Shown piece after piece: positions 9,501 to 18,915 of a stretch of 64,000 bases of DNA. The notes beneath the pieces were generated by a model. The model searched no databases, had not been told where the DNA came from, and was given only the letters and a program-made list of their open reading frames with translations. The position numbers were made by a program, and so were the translations under genes. The DNA is from CAVVIO01 sp963748095. GTDB taxonomy: Bacteria > Bacteroidota > Bacteroidia > Bacteroidales > UBA10428. The stretch covers positions 1 to 64,000 of the forward strand of contig CAVVIO010000026.1 of assembly GCA_963748095.1 (NCBI GenBank), read 5' to 3'. Position 1 is the first letter of the stretch, and every line of letters begins with the position of its first letter.

Positions 9501-10013
9501 ATGTACAAGTATTTTTTATTTTCTTTATTGATATTGCTGGCAGCCTGCAACAAGAATGAAGTGGATAACATTTCAAAAAATAAAAAGCAGGGTGAAGGTG
9601 TTTGTATTTATCCACTGGACTATCACCAGATATCATTGGACTATCATATAAATGTAAATAAAATTGCATTACCCGATAAACCTTTGATTACCTATAATGA
9701 TATTCTTGGTTATGATACCGCAAAGCATATACTGACCATTAAAAAAACCGTACTCGATTCACTTGATTTTCCCCGTGCCTGGGTAGTTACTGTTGACCGC
9801 AAACCTGTATACGGGGGTTGGACCTTTTATAATTACATGTCTTCCGTTTGTCCATGGGTGTGTATTGTCCCCAATGATTCAATAGACAAATTGTCTGCCG
9901 GTCAGCTTAAAATCAGATTGGGTTACCCCAATAAGGATTATTTTGAAGGAAGCGATCCCAGAAATAACGATCTTTTACTTAAAAGACTTATAAGTGATAA
10001 GAAAATAAAATAG
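9501..10013 (+). CDS. Hypothetical lipoprotein
   Basis: A 170-residue protein with a clear lipoprotein signal peptide: hydrophobic core FSLLILLAAC with Cys16 as the lipidation site, followed by polar CNKNEVDN. The mature part is beta-rich with a repeated phrase (PLDYHQISLDYHINVNK) and three Cys besides the anchor, two of them close together (VCPWVC). I do not recognise a family. It stands alone between the divergent membrane gene and convergent mtaB, ending 9 bp before the mtaB stop codon. Confidence 0.7.
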   Translation: MYKYFLFSLLILLAACNKNEVDNISKNKKQGEGVCIYPLDYHQISLDYHINVNKIALPDKPLITYNDILGYDTAKHILTIKKTVLDSLDFPRAWVVTVDRKPVYGGWTFYNYMSSVCPWVCIVPNDSIDKLSAGQLKIRLGYPNKDYFEGSDPRNNDLLLKRLISDKKIK

Positions 10014-10022
10014 AAGATAATT

Positions 10023-11315
10023 CTATTTAACAAAAAAATTTCCAATCAAAACCGGTTCGGCGGTTTTCCTGCTATCCGAAATATTTACATCAACAAATGA
10101 ATTTTTACTGCTATCTATTGCTTTGAATTCCACCGGTATGTAATGTTCGCCATAACCTTTTGCAATACCTCTAGCATTTATTTTTTCGATAAGGACGCGT
10201 TGTGACTGGCCGATAAATTTTTGGTGGTAAGCAATTTTATTTGCTTCTGAAATATCGCGAATAACAGCGCTTCGTTGGTTTTTTATTTTTTCGGGTATTT
10301 GGTCGGGCATTCGTTCAGCACGGGTACCTTGTCGAACGGAATATTTAAAAGTGTGTATATGACTGAAGCCGATCTCACCGGCAATTTTTACAGTTTCCTG
10401 AAAGTCTTCCTCGCTTTCTCCCGGAAATCCGACAATAATATCAGTGGTAAAATTAAAATCCGGGAACGTTTTGCGGAATTTTTCCACAATCTTCATGTAA
10501 GTAGACAGGTTATACATCCGTCGCATCTGCATCAGTATGCGGTCTGATCCGCTCTGCAGACATAAATGCAAATGCGGACAAAGCCTGGGATGGTGGAACA
10601 GATCAATAAATTTGTCACCAAAACCCTCTGGTTCTATAGAAGAGATGCGTACCCTGAATTCCCCCGGTAAATTGAGTATTTTTTCCACAAGGCCTTCGAA
10701 ATTAAGTCCTGCATGATCATACCGGCTGATATTTACTCCGGTTAGCACCACTTCTTTATAACCCAGGTCAGTTACCTGCCTGATGTTTTCAAGAATTTCA
10801 TCAACCGGACGACTGGTAGCCCTTCCTCTTACTTTAGGGACAATACAGAAGGTACAGAAATTATTACAACCGTCCTGTACTTTAATCATGCTGCGGGTAT
10901 GAAAACTTTTTTCAGCAACTGAAAAATTGAACAGGTCTTGTTTCAGATCTGCCGGATGCAGTATTTCCCCGTTAAAGTGGGCGTCAACCAGTGAAAATAT
11001 GGAGCTTTTACGGTCGTTTTCCACCACATAAGTTATATCGCCCCGACTTTCGAGATATTCTTTCTGGCTGTTGGCCATACAGCCTGTAACCACCACAAGA
11101 GAATTCTGATCCCTTTTTACAGCCTGGTTGATGATATTTTTCGATTTATGATCACTGGTGTTTGTTACCGTACAGGTGTTGATTACATACACATCGGCAG
11201 GTTGCGAATAATCAACGATCTCATATTCACCCCTGTAAAAATCGGTGGATAATGCATCGGTTTCATATTGGTTCAACCGGCATCCCAGCGTTTTGAATGC
11301 TATTTTCTTTTTCAT
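10023..11315 (-). CDS. mtaB: tRNA t6A37 methylthiotransferase MtaB
   Basis: Radical-SAM enzyme that adds a methylthio group to N6-threonylcarbamoyladenosine at position 37 of tRNAs reading ANN codons. The 430-residue product has the UPF0004 N-terminal cluster-binding cysteines (TLGCRLNQYETDAL, NTCTVTN, VTGCMA). The radical-SAM CxxxCxxC is in DGCNNFCTFCIVPKVRGR, and an HLHLCLQSGS segment and a C-terminal TRAM-like region follow. CRLNQ and NTCTVTN are typical of the MtaB subgroup rather than MiaB. Its start overlaps the stop of the upstream miaB-like gene by 4 bp, so the two methylthiotransferases are translationally coupled. Confidence 0.92.
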   Translation of the reverse strand: MKKKIAFKTLGCRLNQYETDALSTDFYRGEYEIVDYSQPADVYVINTCTVTNTSDHKSKNIINQAVKRDQNSLVVVTGCMANSQKEYLESRGDITYVVENDRKSSIFSLVDAHFNGEILHPADLKQDLFNFSVAEKSFHTRSMIKVQDGCNNFCTFCIVPKVRGRATSRPVDEILENIRQVTDLGYKEVVLTGVNISRYDHAGLNFEGLVEKILNLPGEFRVRISSIEPEGFGDKFIDLFHHPRLCPHLHLCLQSGSDRILMQMRRMYNLSTYMKIVEKFRKTFPDFNFTTDIIVGFPGESEEDFQETVKIAGEIGFSHIHTFKYSVRQGTRAERMPDQIPEKIKNQRSAVIRDISEANKIAYHQKFIGQSQRVLIEKINARGIAKGYGEHYIPVEFKAIDSSKNSFVDVNISDSRKTAEPVLIGNFFVK

Positions 11316-12775
11316 GATTCTACTGCTTCCGGCGTCTTTTCTTTTATCTGTTCTGCATCCAATGCAAATTCAGTAGCTCCGTGTATTTTCACAACAGTGA
11401 ATTTTCCGATAAGATTAATATCTTCCGACGGGAAATGCAAAACTATACGTCCTTCTGTTATAGCCGAAAGGTATCCCTTTTTTCGTGCATTTCCGGTTAC
11501 CAGTACTTTTAATGTTTTCCCGATATATTGCCGGTTGTATTCCAGCGTATGTTTTGTGAGTTCATTGGTTAGAATATGCAGTCTGTTTGTCTTAACTTCG
11601 TTGGGAATATCGTCGTTCCAGCGCGAACTGGCAGCACCCGGGCGGGGAGAGTACTTGGCTATATAAGCCATGTTGTATTTAAATTCTTCCATGGCTGCGC
11701 GTGTGTTCATGAACTGTTCATCCGTTTCACCTGTAAAACCCACGATGATATCGGTAAATACGGTAGCTTGTGGTAAAATTCGGTGAATAGCTTCTATAAT
11801 CCGGCGGTACTCAGCCAGTGAATGTTTCCGGTTCATGCGGATCAGTACCTTGTCATCACCCGATTGCAGTGGGATATGTATTTGTTTGGCAAGGCATTTA
11901 TAATCGGCTATTACTTCCAGCACTTCTTCTGTCATATCACGCGGATGCGGTGAAGTAAAATATACCCAGAATTCCTTTTTTGTGGAATTACCAAATTCAC
12001 CAATCTTTCGCAATAATTCAGGAAAGGTGATCTCATTCCCTTTTTTATCTAATCCATAAGAATTTACATTTTGCCCAAGCAGGGTAATGGATTTATAATC
12101 CTGTTCAACCAGCGATTTCAGTTCATCCAGTATTTCTTCCGAAGGCCTGGATATTTCACGTCCGCGTGTATAAGGAACGGCGCAAAACGCGCAAAATTTA
12201 TCACAACCGTTCTGTATGGGGATAAATGCCTCGTATACCGATTGGTAATGAGGTTTCAGCTGCCAGAAATCTTTTATTTTTTCTTCCGGCCGCGCTATTT
12301 TCAGGTTGTTGGTTTCGGTTTTTTCAGGATTAAACTGTAATGCGGAAAAATTGGGGTCTTCCTTTTTTAAAGGAGTTTTTGTTTCGGTTTCAATAAGTTC
12401 CCGTTCTTCTTCAGAAAGATGTTTTACAGGAGTGACAACGCCATATTGGCTGATCATATCCGGTAACTGCGGAAGCTCGCTCATCTGAAAAATGAGATCG
12501 AATAATTTCAGGAATTTCTCTTTATCAGAAGGCAGAACGCATCCTGAAACAAATGTCAGCAGGTTTCTTTTGTTTTTCCATTTGTTCCATTTATGTATTT
12601 TGGCGTATACCTTATCGATCGATTTCTGGCGAACTGAGCAGGCCAGAACTCCCAGTAAATTTGCTTCTTCCTCGGCATCGGTCCATTGATACCCCATCCG
12701 TTCTATCACAGTTGAAACCCGCTCGCTGTCCGATTTGTTCATCTGGCACCCAAGGGTAACTAAATGGTACTTCAT
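11312..12775 (-). CDS. MiaB-like tRNA methylthiotransferase with an extended linker
   Basis: Radical-SAM methylthiotransferase. The closest family is MiaB, which makes ms2i6A37 in tRNAs reading UNN codons. N-terminal cluster ligands are C10 (GCQMN), C46 (ACSVRQKS) and C79 (SGCVLP). The radical-SAM cluster ligands are C191, C195 and C198 (GCDKFCAFCAVPYTRGRE). The substrate region KQIHIPLQSGDDKVL and a C-terminal TRAM-like domain are present. At 487 residues it is longer than usual because of a charged, low-complexity insertion at about residues 115-180. The motif around C46 is ACSVRQ rather than the canonical NTCSIRE. It may be a paralogue beside a canonical miaB elsewhere, so no symbol is given. 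Confidence 0.85.
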   Translation of the reverse strand: MKYHLVTLGCQMNKSDSERVSTVIERMGYQWTDAEEEANLLGVLACSVRQKSIDKVYAKIHKWNKWKNKRNLLTFVSGCVLPSDKEKFLKLFDLIFQMSELPQLPDMISQYGVVTPVKHLSEEERELIETETKTPLKKEDPNFSALQFNPEKTETNNLKIARPEEKIKDFWQLKPHYQSVYEAFIPIQNGCDKFCAFCAVPYTRGREISRPSEEILDELKSLVEQDYKSITLLGQNVNSYGLDKKGNEITFPELLRKIGEFGNSTKKEFWVYFTSPHPRDMTEEVLEVIADYKCLAKQIHIPLQSGDDKVLIRMNRKHSLAEYRRIIEAIHRILPQATVFTDIIVGFTGETDEQFMNTRAAMEEFKYNMAYIAKYSPRPGAASSRWNDDIPNEVKTNRLHILTNELTKHTLEYNRQYIGKTLKVLVTGNARKKGYLSAITEGRIVLHFPSEDINLIGKFTVVKIHGATEFALDAEQIKEKTPEAVES

Positions 12776-12914
12776 TTTTTTGCTGACAATTTATAATTTG
12801 CTATTTTCTTTTCTGACTGCTGATAGTATTTAATGTGGAATGATGCTTTTTTGGATTTTCAGAAGGATATTGATTATCCAACCTTATTATTGATTTCCTA
12901 TTGTACCGGGAAAA

Positions 12915-13637
12915 CTAAAAATAGACTTCTGTTTTTATATTTTCCGCAGGCATCCCACGTGAAGTCAGCAGATCATATACTTCATAGATCATATCACAAT
13001 TTCCGCAAAGATACACTAAAGTATCAAAACCGACCGGATTTTTTTTAAGGTAATCGGTCACTCTGCCCTGAAAATCACCCCTTTCATCTTTCGAAGTACA
13101 AAGTACATAGCGATCTGCGGGATAGAAATTACTTTCGTAGGCTTCCTCTTTATGCCTTACTCCATGCAATATTTTGTAATCCAGCGTGGGATATGATCCT
13201 GCCAGGCTGTGGAAAGGAGCTATACCCGTACCTGTACCGATAAACAGGTGCTTTTGCCGGTTCATTTGTTCAGTGTCGGGAGTGAAAAAACCAAAAGGAC
13301 CGTCGACATTCAACAATTCTCCCGGTTTCACTTTTCTCAGTCTTTTGGAAACAAGACCCATATCCACTTCTTTAACGAGTACCTCCAGAAACGGGTCATG
13401 AACCGTACTGTATATGGAATATTCCCGGGTCTGGTTATCTCCTCCTACACCCAGTGTAATGTGCTGTCCGGCATCGAAATCCATCCCGTTCCGGTCGAAA
13501 CGCAAAATATAGGCGGAGTCCGTTAATTGTCGGATTTGGTGAAGCCTGAAAATACGGCTTACTGATAATTGACCAACGCTTATGTCTTTAAACTTCTCCA
13601 TTCTCAATAGGCTGTTCTTACTGGCCTGATTTTTCAT
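12915..13637 (-). CDS. Ferredoxin--NADP+ reductase-like flavoenzyme
   Basis: FAD-dependent oxidoreductase moving electrons between NAD(P)H and an iron-sulphur or flavin partner. The 240-residue product has the FNR-superfamily FAD motif RxYS (TREYSIYST), the pyrophosphate region (VDGPFGFF), the NAD(P)-binding GTGTGIAPFHSLA and the C-terminal YLCGNCDMIYEVYDLL. It ends in EVYF with an aromatic residue, as plant-type FNRs do. A shorter form from Met13 (MEKFKDISVGQ, start 13601) is equally possible. It stands alone. The physiological partner cannot be told from context. Confidence 0.88.
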   Translation of the reverse strand: MKNQASKNSLLRMEKFKDISVGQLSVSRIFRLHQIRQLTDSAYILRFDRNGMDFDAGQHITLGVGGDNQTREYSIYSTVHDPFLEVLVKEVDMGLVSKRLRKVKPGELLNVDGPFGFFTPDTEQMNRQKHLFIGTGTGIAPFHSLAGSYPTLDYKILHGVRHKEEAYESNFYPADRYVLCTSKDERGDFQGRVTDYLKKNPVGFDTLVYLCGNCDMIYEVYDLLTSRGMPAENIKTEVYF

Positions 13638-13850
13638 CTTATATTCAGTTATATGTAAATTTGAATTTTAATTGATGTATCCGGTAAAGTAATATATAGC
13701 TAATTTCCCGGATTCAATATCTTCCGCATATTTTATTCGTGAATAAAATTTTGCAAAGAAACTTAATTTCTAACAACTAACTCCGTGTATTTGTTTCTAA
13801 ATAGCTTTTAAATTGGGGAATCTGGTTGTTCTGAATTTGCCTTCTTCCAA

Positions 13851-13929
13851 TGTCATCCTGAACGCAGTGAAGGATCTCTTTAACAAAAAATCCACTTATT
13901 ACAGATCCTTCGCTATGCTCAGGATGACA
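13851..13929. repeat. Imperfect inverted repeat (REP-like)
   Basis: The left arm begins TGTCATCCTGA and ends AAGGATCT (13851-13877). The right arm begins AGATCCTTCGC and ends TCAGGATGACA (13903-13929). About 26 bp of loop separate them. The arms are reverse complements apart from the central GCAGTG/TATGC differences. It resembles a palindromic repeat widely scattered between bacterial genes. Confidence 0.75.
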
Positions 13930-14071
13930 ACAATGTATTATATTGTTCATTTCAAAAACAGATAGTCATGAATTCTTTCAATATCGATATCTATTTATAA
14001 CGAAATTGTTTATAGCAATAAATTCCTACCAATAAAACAAATGACACGGTGATGAATTATCCCTAAAATGT

Positions 14072-14079
14072 TAATTTTG
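14072..14079 (+). promoter_or_regulatory. Candidate Bacteroidota -7 box for mutS2
   Basis: TAATTTTG fits the TAnnTTTG consensus of the Bacteroidota primary sigma factor and lies 24 bp before the mutS2 ATG (14103). No clear -33 TTG was found at the right spacing, so this is tentative. Confidence 0.35.
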
Positions 14080-14102
14080 TCGAAGTGAAGGAGCCTGACA
14101 AT

Positions 14103-16593
14103 ATGATATACCCTGCGGATTTTGAAAATAAAATTGGCTTCGACCATGTAAGGTCGATGGTTAGTAGTTTGTGCCTTTGTGAACTGGGAAGGGAAAAAGT
14201 CGGGCTCATGCACTTCATGCAATCATTCCCCGAGGTTGAATTTCATTTAAATCTTACTGCGGAATTCAGGGAGATATGTGTTTTCGAAGAAAACTTTCCG
14301 TCCGATAATTATGTGGATGTCACACCATGGCTGAAAAAGATAAAAGTAGAAGGCAGTTATCTTGAAACAGAAGAACTATCCGGTTTAAAAAAGTCGCTGG
14401 AAACAATACGGGCAATATTAAGGTTTTTTAAAAACAAGGAAGACCAAGAAAAGTATCCTGTCCTGAAAAGTCTGGTAAAAGATGTTACAGTTTATCCTTT
14501 TGTATTGGAAAAAATTGACGGTATCCTCAATAAATATGGAAAGATAAAAGATAATGCCTCACCCGATCTGAACAAGATACGAAAGAATATTCAGCAAAAA
14601 CAGTCAGAAATAAGCAAGAAGTTACAATCTATATTGAAACACGCCCGCGATACAGGTATTGTAAATCCCGATGCCGAGGTTACCATCCGTGACGGACGGC
14701 CTGTAATTCCCATTCCTTCCTCTAACAAAAGGGGTATTAAAGGATTTATTCATGATGAATCGGCCAGTGGACGTACTTCTTTTATCGAGCCGGTTGAAAT
14801 TGTGGAGACGAACAATGAGATCAGGGAACTGGAGTATGCCGAACGCAGGGAGATTATCAGGATACTGACTGAATTTGCCATTGCTATCCGGCCATATCTC
14901 GACGACTTGTTGTTATCTTACGACTTTCTGGGGACAATCGATTTTTTAAGGGCAAAAGCTTTGTTTGCCATTAAGATTGATGCTGTAAGGCCTGCCTTTT
15001 TCAATACTCGTTCTTTCCGCTGGCAGCGAGCCGTACATCCTTTACTGCTTCTGACACACCGGAAGGAAGATAAAGAAGTAATTCCGTTGGATATCTCATT
15101 AGATGATGAAAACCGTATTCTACTTATTTCCGGGCCTAATGCCGGGGGTAAGTCGGTATGTCTTAAAACTGTCGGTTTGTTGCAATACATGTTGCAGTGC
15201 GGCATGCTGGTACCAATAAGCGAAAATTCGGAAACGGGGCTTTTCAACCGGATTATTTATCGATATAGGGGATGAGCAATCGTTGGAAAACGATTTGAGT
15301 ACCTACAGCTCTCACCTGATGAACATGAAATTCTTTCTGAAAAATTCGGATAAAGAAACGTTGCTGCTTATCGATGAGTTCGGGACCGGAACCGAGCCCA
15401 TGCTTGGAGGCGCCATTGCTGAGGCAATTCTCGACAGGATGAACAAGAATGGTTCTTTTGGTGTGATCACAACTCATTATACCAACCTGAAACATTTTGC
15501 CTCGTCGACGGAAGGAATTATCAACGGGGCCATGTTGTTTGATACTCATAAGATTCAACCTCTTTATCGACTTGAGATTGGTAAACCGGGCAGTTCATTT
15601 GCCATCGATATTGCCCGGAAAATAGGAGTTCCGGAAGAAATACTTAAAAGTGCCACAGAGAAACTGGGTCAGGAGCATATAGATTTTGACAAGCACTTGC
15701 GCGAGATCATTCGCGATAAACAATACTGGGCGAATAAACGAAGCAAGATCAGACTGACCGAAAAAAAGCTGGAGGAATTATCTGAAAAATATGCCAATGA
15801 GCTGGAACAAACCAAACAGTTACGTAAAGAGATCATTGAGAAAGCAAAAAATCAGGCAGGGGAAATAGTAAACGGAGCCAACCGCGAGTTTGAAAAAACC
15901 ATTCGGGAGATCAGAGAAAGTCAGGCCGAAAAAGAGCGTACAAAAAAAGTTCGCAAGGATTTTGAAACATTTACGGATAATATTCTTGATGGAAAGACAG
16001 AGGAAGATATTCGTATTGAGCGTAAACTGGAACAGATAAAAAACCGTCAAAAAAGAAAACAGTCCGACAAAGAGAAGAGCAGGGATAAAACGGCATTAGA
16101 AAAGGTATCAGTAAAAAAAGAGGATGTTATTGAAGCTGGGGATAAGGTAAGGCTTTTTGGGCAGGATACGGTTGGAGAAGTGTTGGATGTGAATAACGGA
16201 AGTATCCTGGTGGCATTTGGCAGTATGATCACTACAGTGAAAGAAAACAGGCTGGAGAAAATCAGCAGCAAGGAATATAAACGACAGGCACGCAGATCGG
16301 GAATTTCAGCCACGTCAAATTATAATGTTAGCGAACGCAAACTGAATTTCAGCCAGGAGATTGATGTCAGAGGAAAACGGGCTGATGAGGCACTGGCGCT
16401 TGTTCAGAAATTAGTTGATGAAGCCCTGGTGGTTGATGTGAGGGAAGTACGTATTCTGCATGGAAAGGGGAACGGCATCCTGCGACAGATGATCAGGGAT
16501 TACCTTGCCACGGTGGATGTAGTGAAATCGTTCAATGATGAGCAGGTGGAACATGGCGGCGCCGGAATTACTGTGGTAACTTTTGATTATTGA
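14103..16593 (+). CDS. mutS2: Endonuclease MutS2, interrupted by a single-base (+1) frameshift
   Basis: MutS2 is an ABC-ATPase with a C-terminal Smr nuclease domain, acting on branched DNA and/or stalled ribosomes. The first segment (ATG 14103 to stop 15275) carries the clamp/lever region and Walker A (GPNAGGKSV, near residue 345). The second (frame from 15256 to 16593) carries IDIGDEQSLENDLSTYSSHL, Walker B (LLLIDEFGTGTEP), a coiled coil and the Smr motif LHGKGNG. Dropping one base near 15253-15255 gives CGG ATT TTT ATC GAT ATA GGG, restoring the conserved FIDIGDEQS and one frame of 829 residues, normal for the family. The GTG at 14085 would add six residues. As written it is split; whether the defect is real cannot be told here. 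Confidence 0.9.
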
Positions 16594-16696
16594 GAATGTA
16601 AGGATTTTTTTTACATGATATAAATATTGTCCGGTTTGATGAATTCTTATTAACTTGCAGGATTCATGATTAATCAGTACTAAGTAACTCAACGAA

Positions 16697-18004
16697 TTGG
16701 ATATTCTCATTTATACAGAAAAGGTTACTCCACGGCTGGATTATGTTGCCGGTCTGATCCTTGGAAGGTTACTGGGATTAAATTACTCCATTACTCATTT
16801 TGTTCAGGAATTTCATACGTTTAGCGGCGCCAGGATCAATTATTCGAAACAAAATCTTGAAAATAGCCTGCAGATTGTTCCATGCGGGCTTTTGTTTGAA
16901 ACGGATATTTTAGAGCAACCTATTGACACTGCTGAATGGGATGGTATGAAGATATTATTTCCCTCAGGAAATGCCGGGACTTTTCCTTTTGATATTTTTG
17001 CTGCAAGTTTTTTCCTGGTATCGCGGTACGAAGAGTACCTGCCTTTTACTCCTGATGATCACGGACGTTTCGAGGCGCATCAAAGTATAGCCTGGCAGCA
17101 GGGATTCCTTGAAAAGCCGGTAGTCAATATCTGGACAATAAAGCTGAAAGAAGCGCTTCGCCAGCAATTTCCGGACCTACCGGTTAATAAGCAGGAATTC
17201 AAACATATTTCTACCATCGATATCGATAATGCCTGGGCGTACAGGCATAAAGGGTTTTTTCGTACTGCTGGTGCAATGGTGCGTTCCACATTAAGTTTCA
17301 GTACTAAAAATCTGAGAAACCAGCTATCTGTCCTGACCGGCAAATCACCTGATCCTTATGATAATTATGACTTTCTGGAAAAGCAGGAAAAGAAATACGG
17401 ATTTTCTTCTGTATATTTTTTTCTGGTTGGTAAATATGGACGCTACGATAAAAATAATTCATTTTCAAACAATCATTTTCGTAACCTAATTCTACAAAGA
17501 TCAAAAAAAGGTCCAATTGGCATACATCCCTCTTACCGTTCCAATAAATCTTTAGGAATTCTAAAAAAGGAAGTTCAACGGCTTAGCGGATTATTGAATC
17601 GACAGATGACGAAAAGCAGGCAACATTTTCTGATGGTCCGTTTTCCGGATACATTTGAAAAGTTGATCAAAACTGAAATATCAGAGGATTATACGCTGGG
17701 GTATGCGGCTCATACAGGGTTCCGGGCTGGTATTTGCACTCCATTCCTTTTTTATAATCTTAAAAAAGAAGAAGAAACAAGCCTCACCCTTGTACCTTTT
17801 ATGGTAATGGATATTACGCTGCAACAATATATGGGACTCAATTCCGATCAGGCCTTGCAAAATATCAAAGAGATGATCGATTCGGTAAAGGCGGTGAACG
17901 GAACTTTCGTCAGTTTGTGGCATAACGAATCGCTGTCGGAAACGGGTGTATGGAAAGGCTGGCGGGAAGTATATGAGAAAATGCTGGAATATGTTTACGA
18001 TTAA
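16697..18004 (+). CDS. Polysaccharide deacetylase-family protein (DUF7033-type)
   Basis: A 435-residue protein starting at TTG; an in-frame stop at 16685-16687 and no ATG between leave TTG as the only early start, and the N-terminus DILIYTEKVTPRLDYVAGLI suits the family. The C-terminal half resembles the carbohydrate-esterase deacetylase fold: STIDIDNAWAYRHKG supplies the metal/base aspartates, IGIHPSYRSN a metal histidine, and FVSLWHNESLSETG the C-terminal His motif. The N-terminal half (FPFDIFAASFFLVSRYEEYL) is the DUF7033-like region. It probably edits N-acetylated sugars of a surface glycan. Its stop overlaps the start of the FemAB-like gene by 14 bp, so the genes are co-translated. Confidence 0.78.
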   Translation: MDILIYTEKVTPRLDYVAGLILGRLLGLNYSITHFVQEFHTFSGARINYSKQNLENSLQIVPCGLLFETDILEQPIDTAEWDGMKILFPSGNAGTFPFDIFAASFFLVSRYEEYLPFTPDDHGRFEAHQSIAWQQGFLEKPVVNIWTIKLKEALRQQFPDLPVNKQEFKHISTIDIDNAWAYRHKGFFRTAGAMVRSTLSFSTKNLRNQLSVLTGKSPDPYDNYDFLEKQEKKYGFSSVYFFLVGKYGRYDKNNSFSNNHFRNLILQRSKKGPIGIHPSYRSNKSLGILKKEVQRLSGLLNRQMTKSRQHFLMVRFPDTFEKLIKTEISEDYTLGYAAHTGFRAGICTPFLFYNLKKEEETSLTLVPFMVMDITLQQYMGLNSDQALQNIKEMIDSVKAVNGTFVSLWHNESLSETGVWKGWREVYEKMLEYVYD

Positions 18005-18911
18005 ATATTTATATAGTAAGGACATTGACCGTAAAAAGTGGGATGCCTGCATTGCCGGAGCATCCAACGGGTTAATTTATGCCAGGTCATGGTATCTCGA
18101 TCTGGTATCGCCCGGATGGGAAGCGCTTGTTCTGGGAGATTACGATATTGTAATGCCTTTGTGCCACGGGAAGAAATTTGGTGTAAATTATATATATCCT
18201 CCTTATTTTGCCCAGCAACTGGGAATTTTTGCGAATCGTAAAATTGATGAACCGACTGTGGATAATTTTTTGCGGCACATTCCGGATAGGTTCAAACTGG
18301 TGGAGATAAGCCTGAACGATCAGAATCCGTTACTGGGAACTTCCTATACCGTTGCCCAGAAGGCTAATTATGTACTTGACCTGAAGCCTGGTTACGAAGC
18401 GATTTCATCTGGATATTCAAGGAATTGCAGGCGCAATATTGGTAAAGCTGAGGCTGCGGGGCTGATTGTTGAAGAAACTGATCGTTCTTATGGTTTTGCC
18501 GACTTTATCCGAAAAAACCTGGAAGAAAAATTACCACAGATTAAGAACAGGCATTATGGCATTCTTGAAAAGATTGTCAGGGTTTCTATGGAAAAAGATG
18601 CAGGAAAAGTAGTAAATGTGTATACCCCTGCAAAGAAATGGTGTGCAGCCGCTTCATTTCTGGTCACAGGAGATCGCTGTATTTTTTCAGTCTGTGCTTC
18701 CACACCTGAAGGTAAAGCCAGTCAGGCAATGCATTTACTGGTGGATTATGCAATACGTAAATATGCCGGTAAAAAAATGCTGTTCGATTTTTCAGGATCG
18801 AATATCGAGGGAGTTGCTTATTTTAATAGAAGTTTTGGAGCGCAGTGGGTTCCTTATTCACATGTAAGTAAAAACAATCTACCCTGGTATCTGAATTTTT
18901 TTAAAAAATAA
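17991..18911 (+). CDS. FemAB/GNAT-superfamily acyltransferase
   Basis: The frame is open from 17946 inside the preceding gene, but the ATG at 17991 (MFTIKYLYSKDIDRKKWDAC) is the natural start and overlaps the upstream stop by 14 bp. The 306-residue product shows the FemAB/CelD-like double GNAT fold: SNGLIYARSWYLDLV near the N-terminus, GYSRNCRRNIGKAEAAGLIV in the middle, and a C-terminal acyl-donor region (CIFSVCASTPEGKASQAMHL, then LFDFSGSNIEGVAYFNRSFG). Such proteins acylate sugars or peptides using acyl-CoA or aminoacyl-tRNA. In this cluster a surface-polysaccharide substrate is most likely, by context only. Confidence 0.75.
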   Translation: MFTIKYLYSKDIDRKKWDACIAGASNGLIYARSWYLDLVSPGWEALVLGDYDIVMPLCHGKKFGVNYIYPPYFAQQLGIFANRKIDEPTVDNFLRHIPDRFKLVEISLNDQNPLLGTSYTVAQKANYVLDLKPGYEAISSGYSRNCRRNIGKAEAAGLIVEETDRSYGFADFIRKNLEEKLPQIKNRHYGILEKIVRVSMEKDAGKVVNVYTPAKKWCAAASFLVTGDRCIFSVCASTPEGKASQAMHLLVDYAIRKYAGKKMLFDFSGSNIEGVAYFNRSFGAQWVPYSHVSKNNLPWYLNFFKK

Positions 18912-18915
18912 ATCC

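Larger units (their letters stand above)
13638..14084. other. Intergenic region with dispersed-type inverted repeat
   Basis: About 450 bp between the divergent reductase and mutS2 genes. It is AT-rich with no coding potential. It holds a large inverted repeat at 13851-13929 and a TAnnTTTG box at 14072-14079 just before mutS2. Nothing else was recognised. Confidence 0.6.

Noticed and set aside
17946..17990. Upstream GTG start for the FemAB-like gene
   Set aside because: Would overlap the preceding gene by almost 60 bp; ATG 17991 gives the natural N-terminus.
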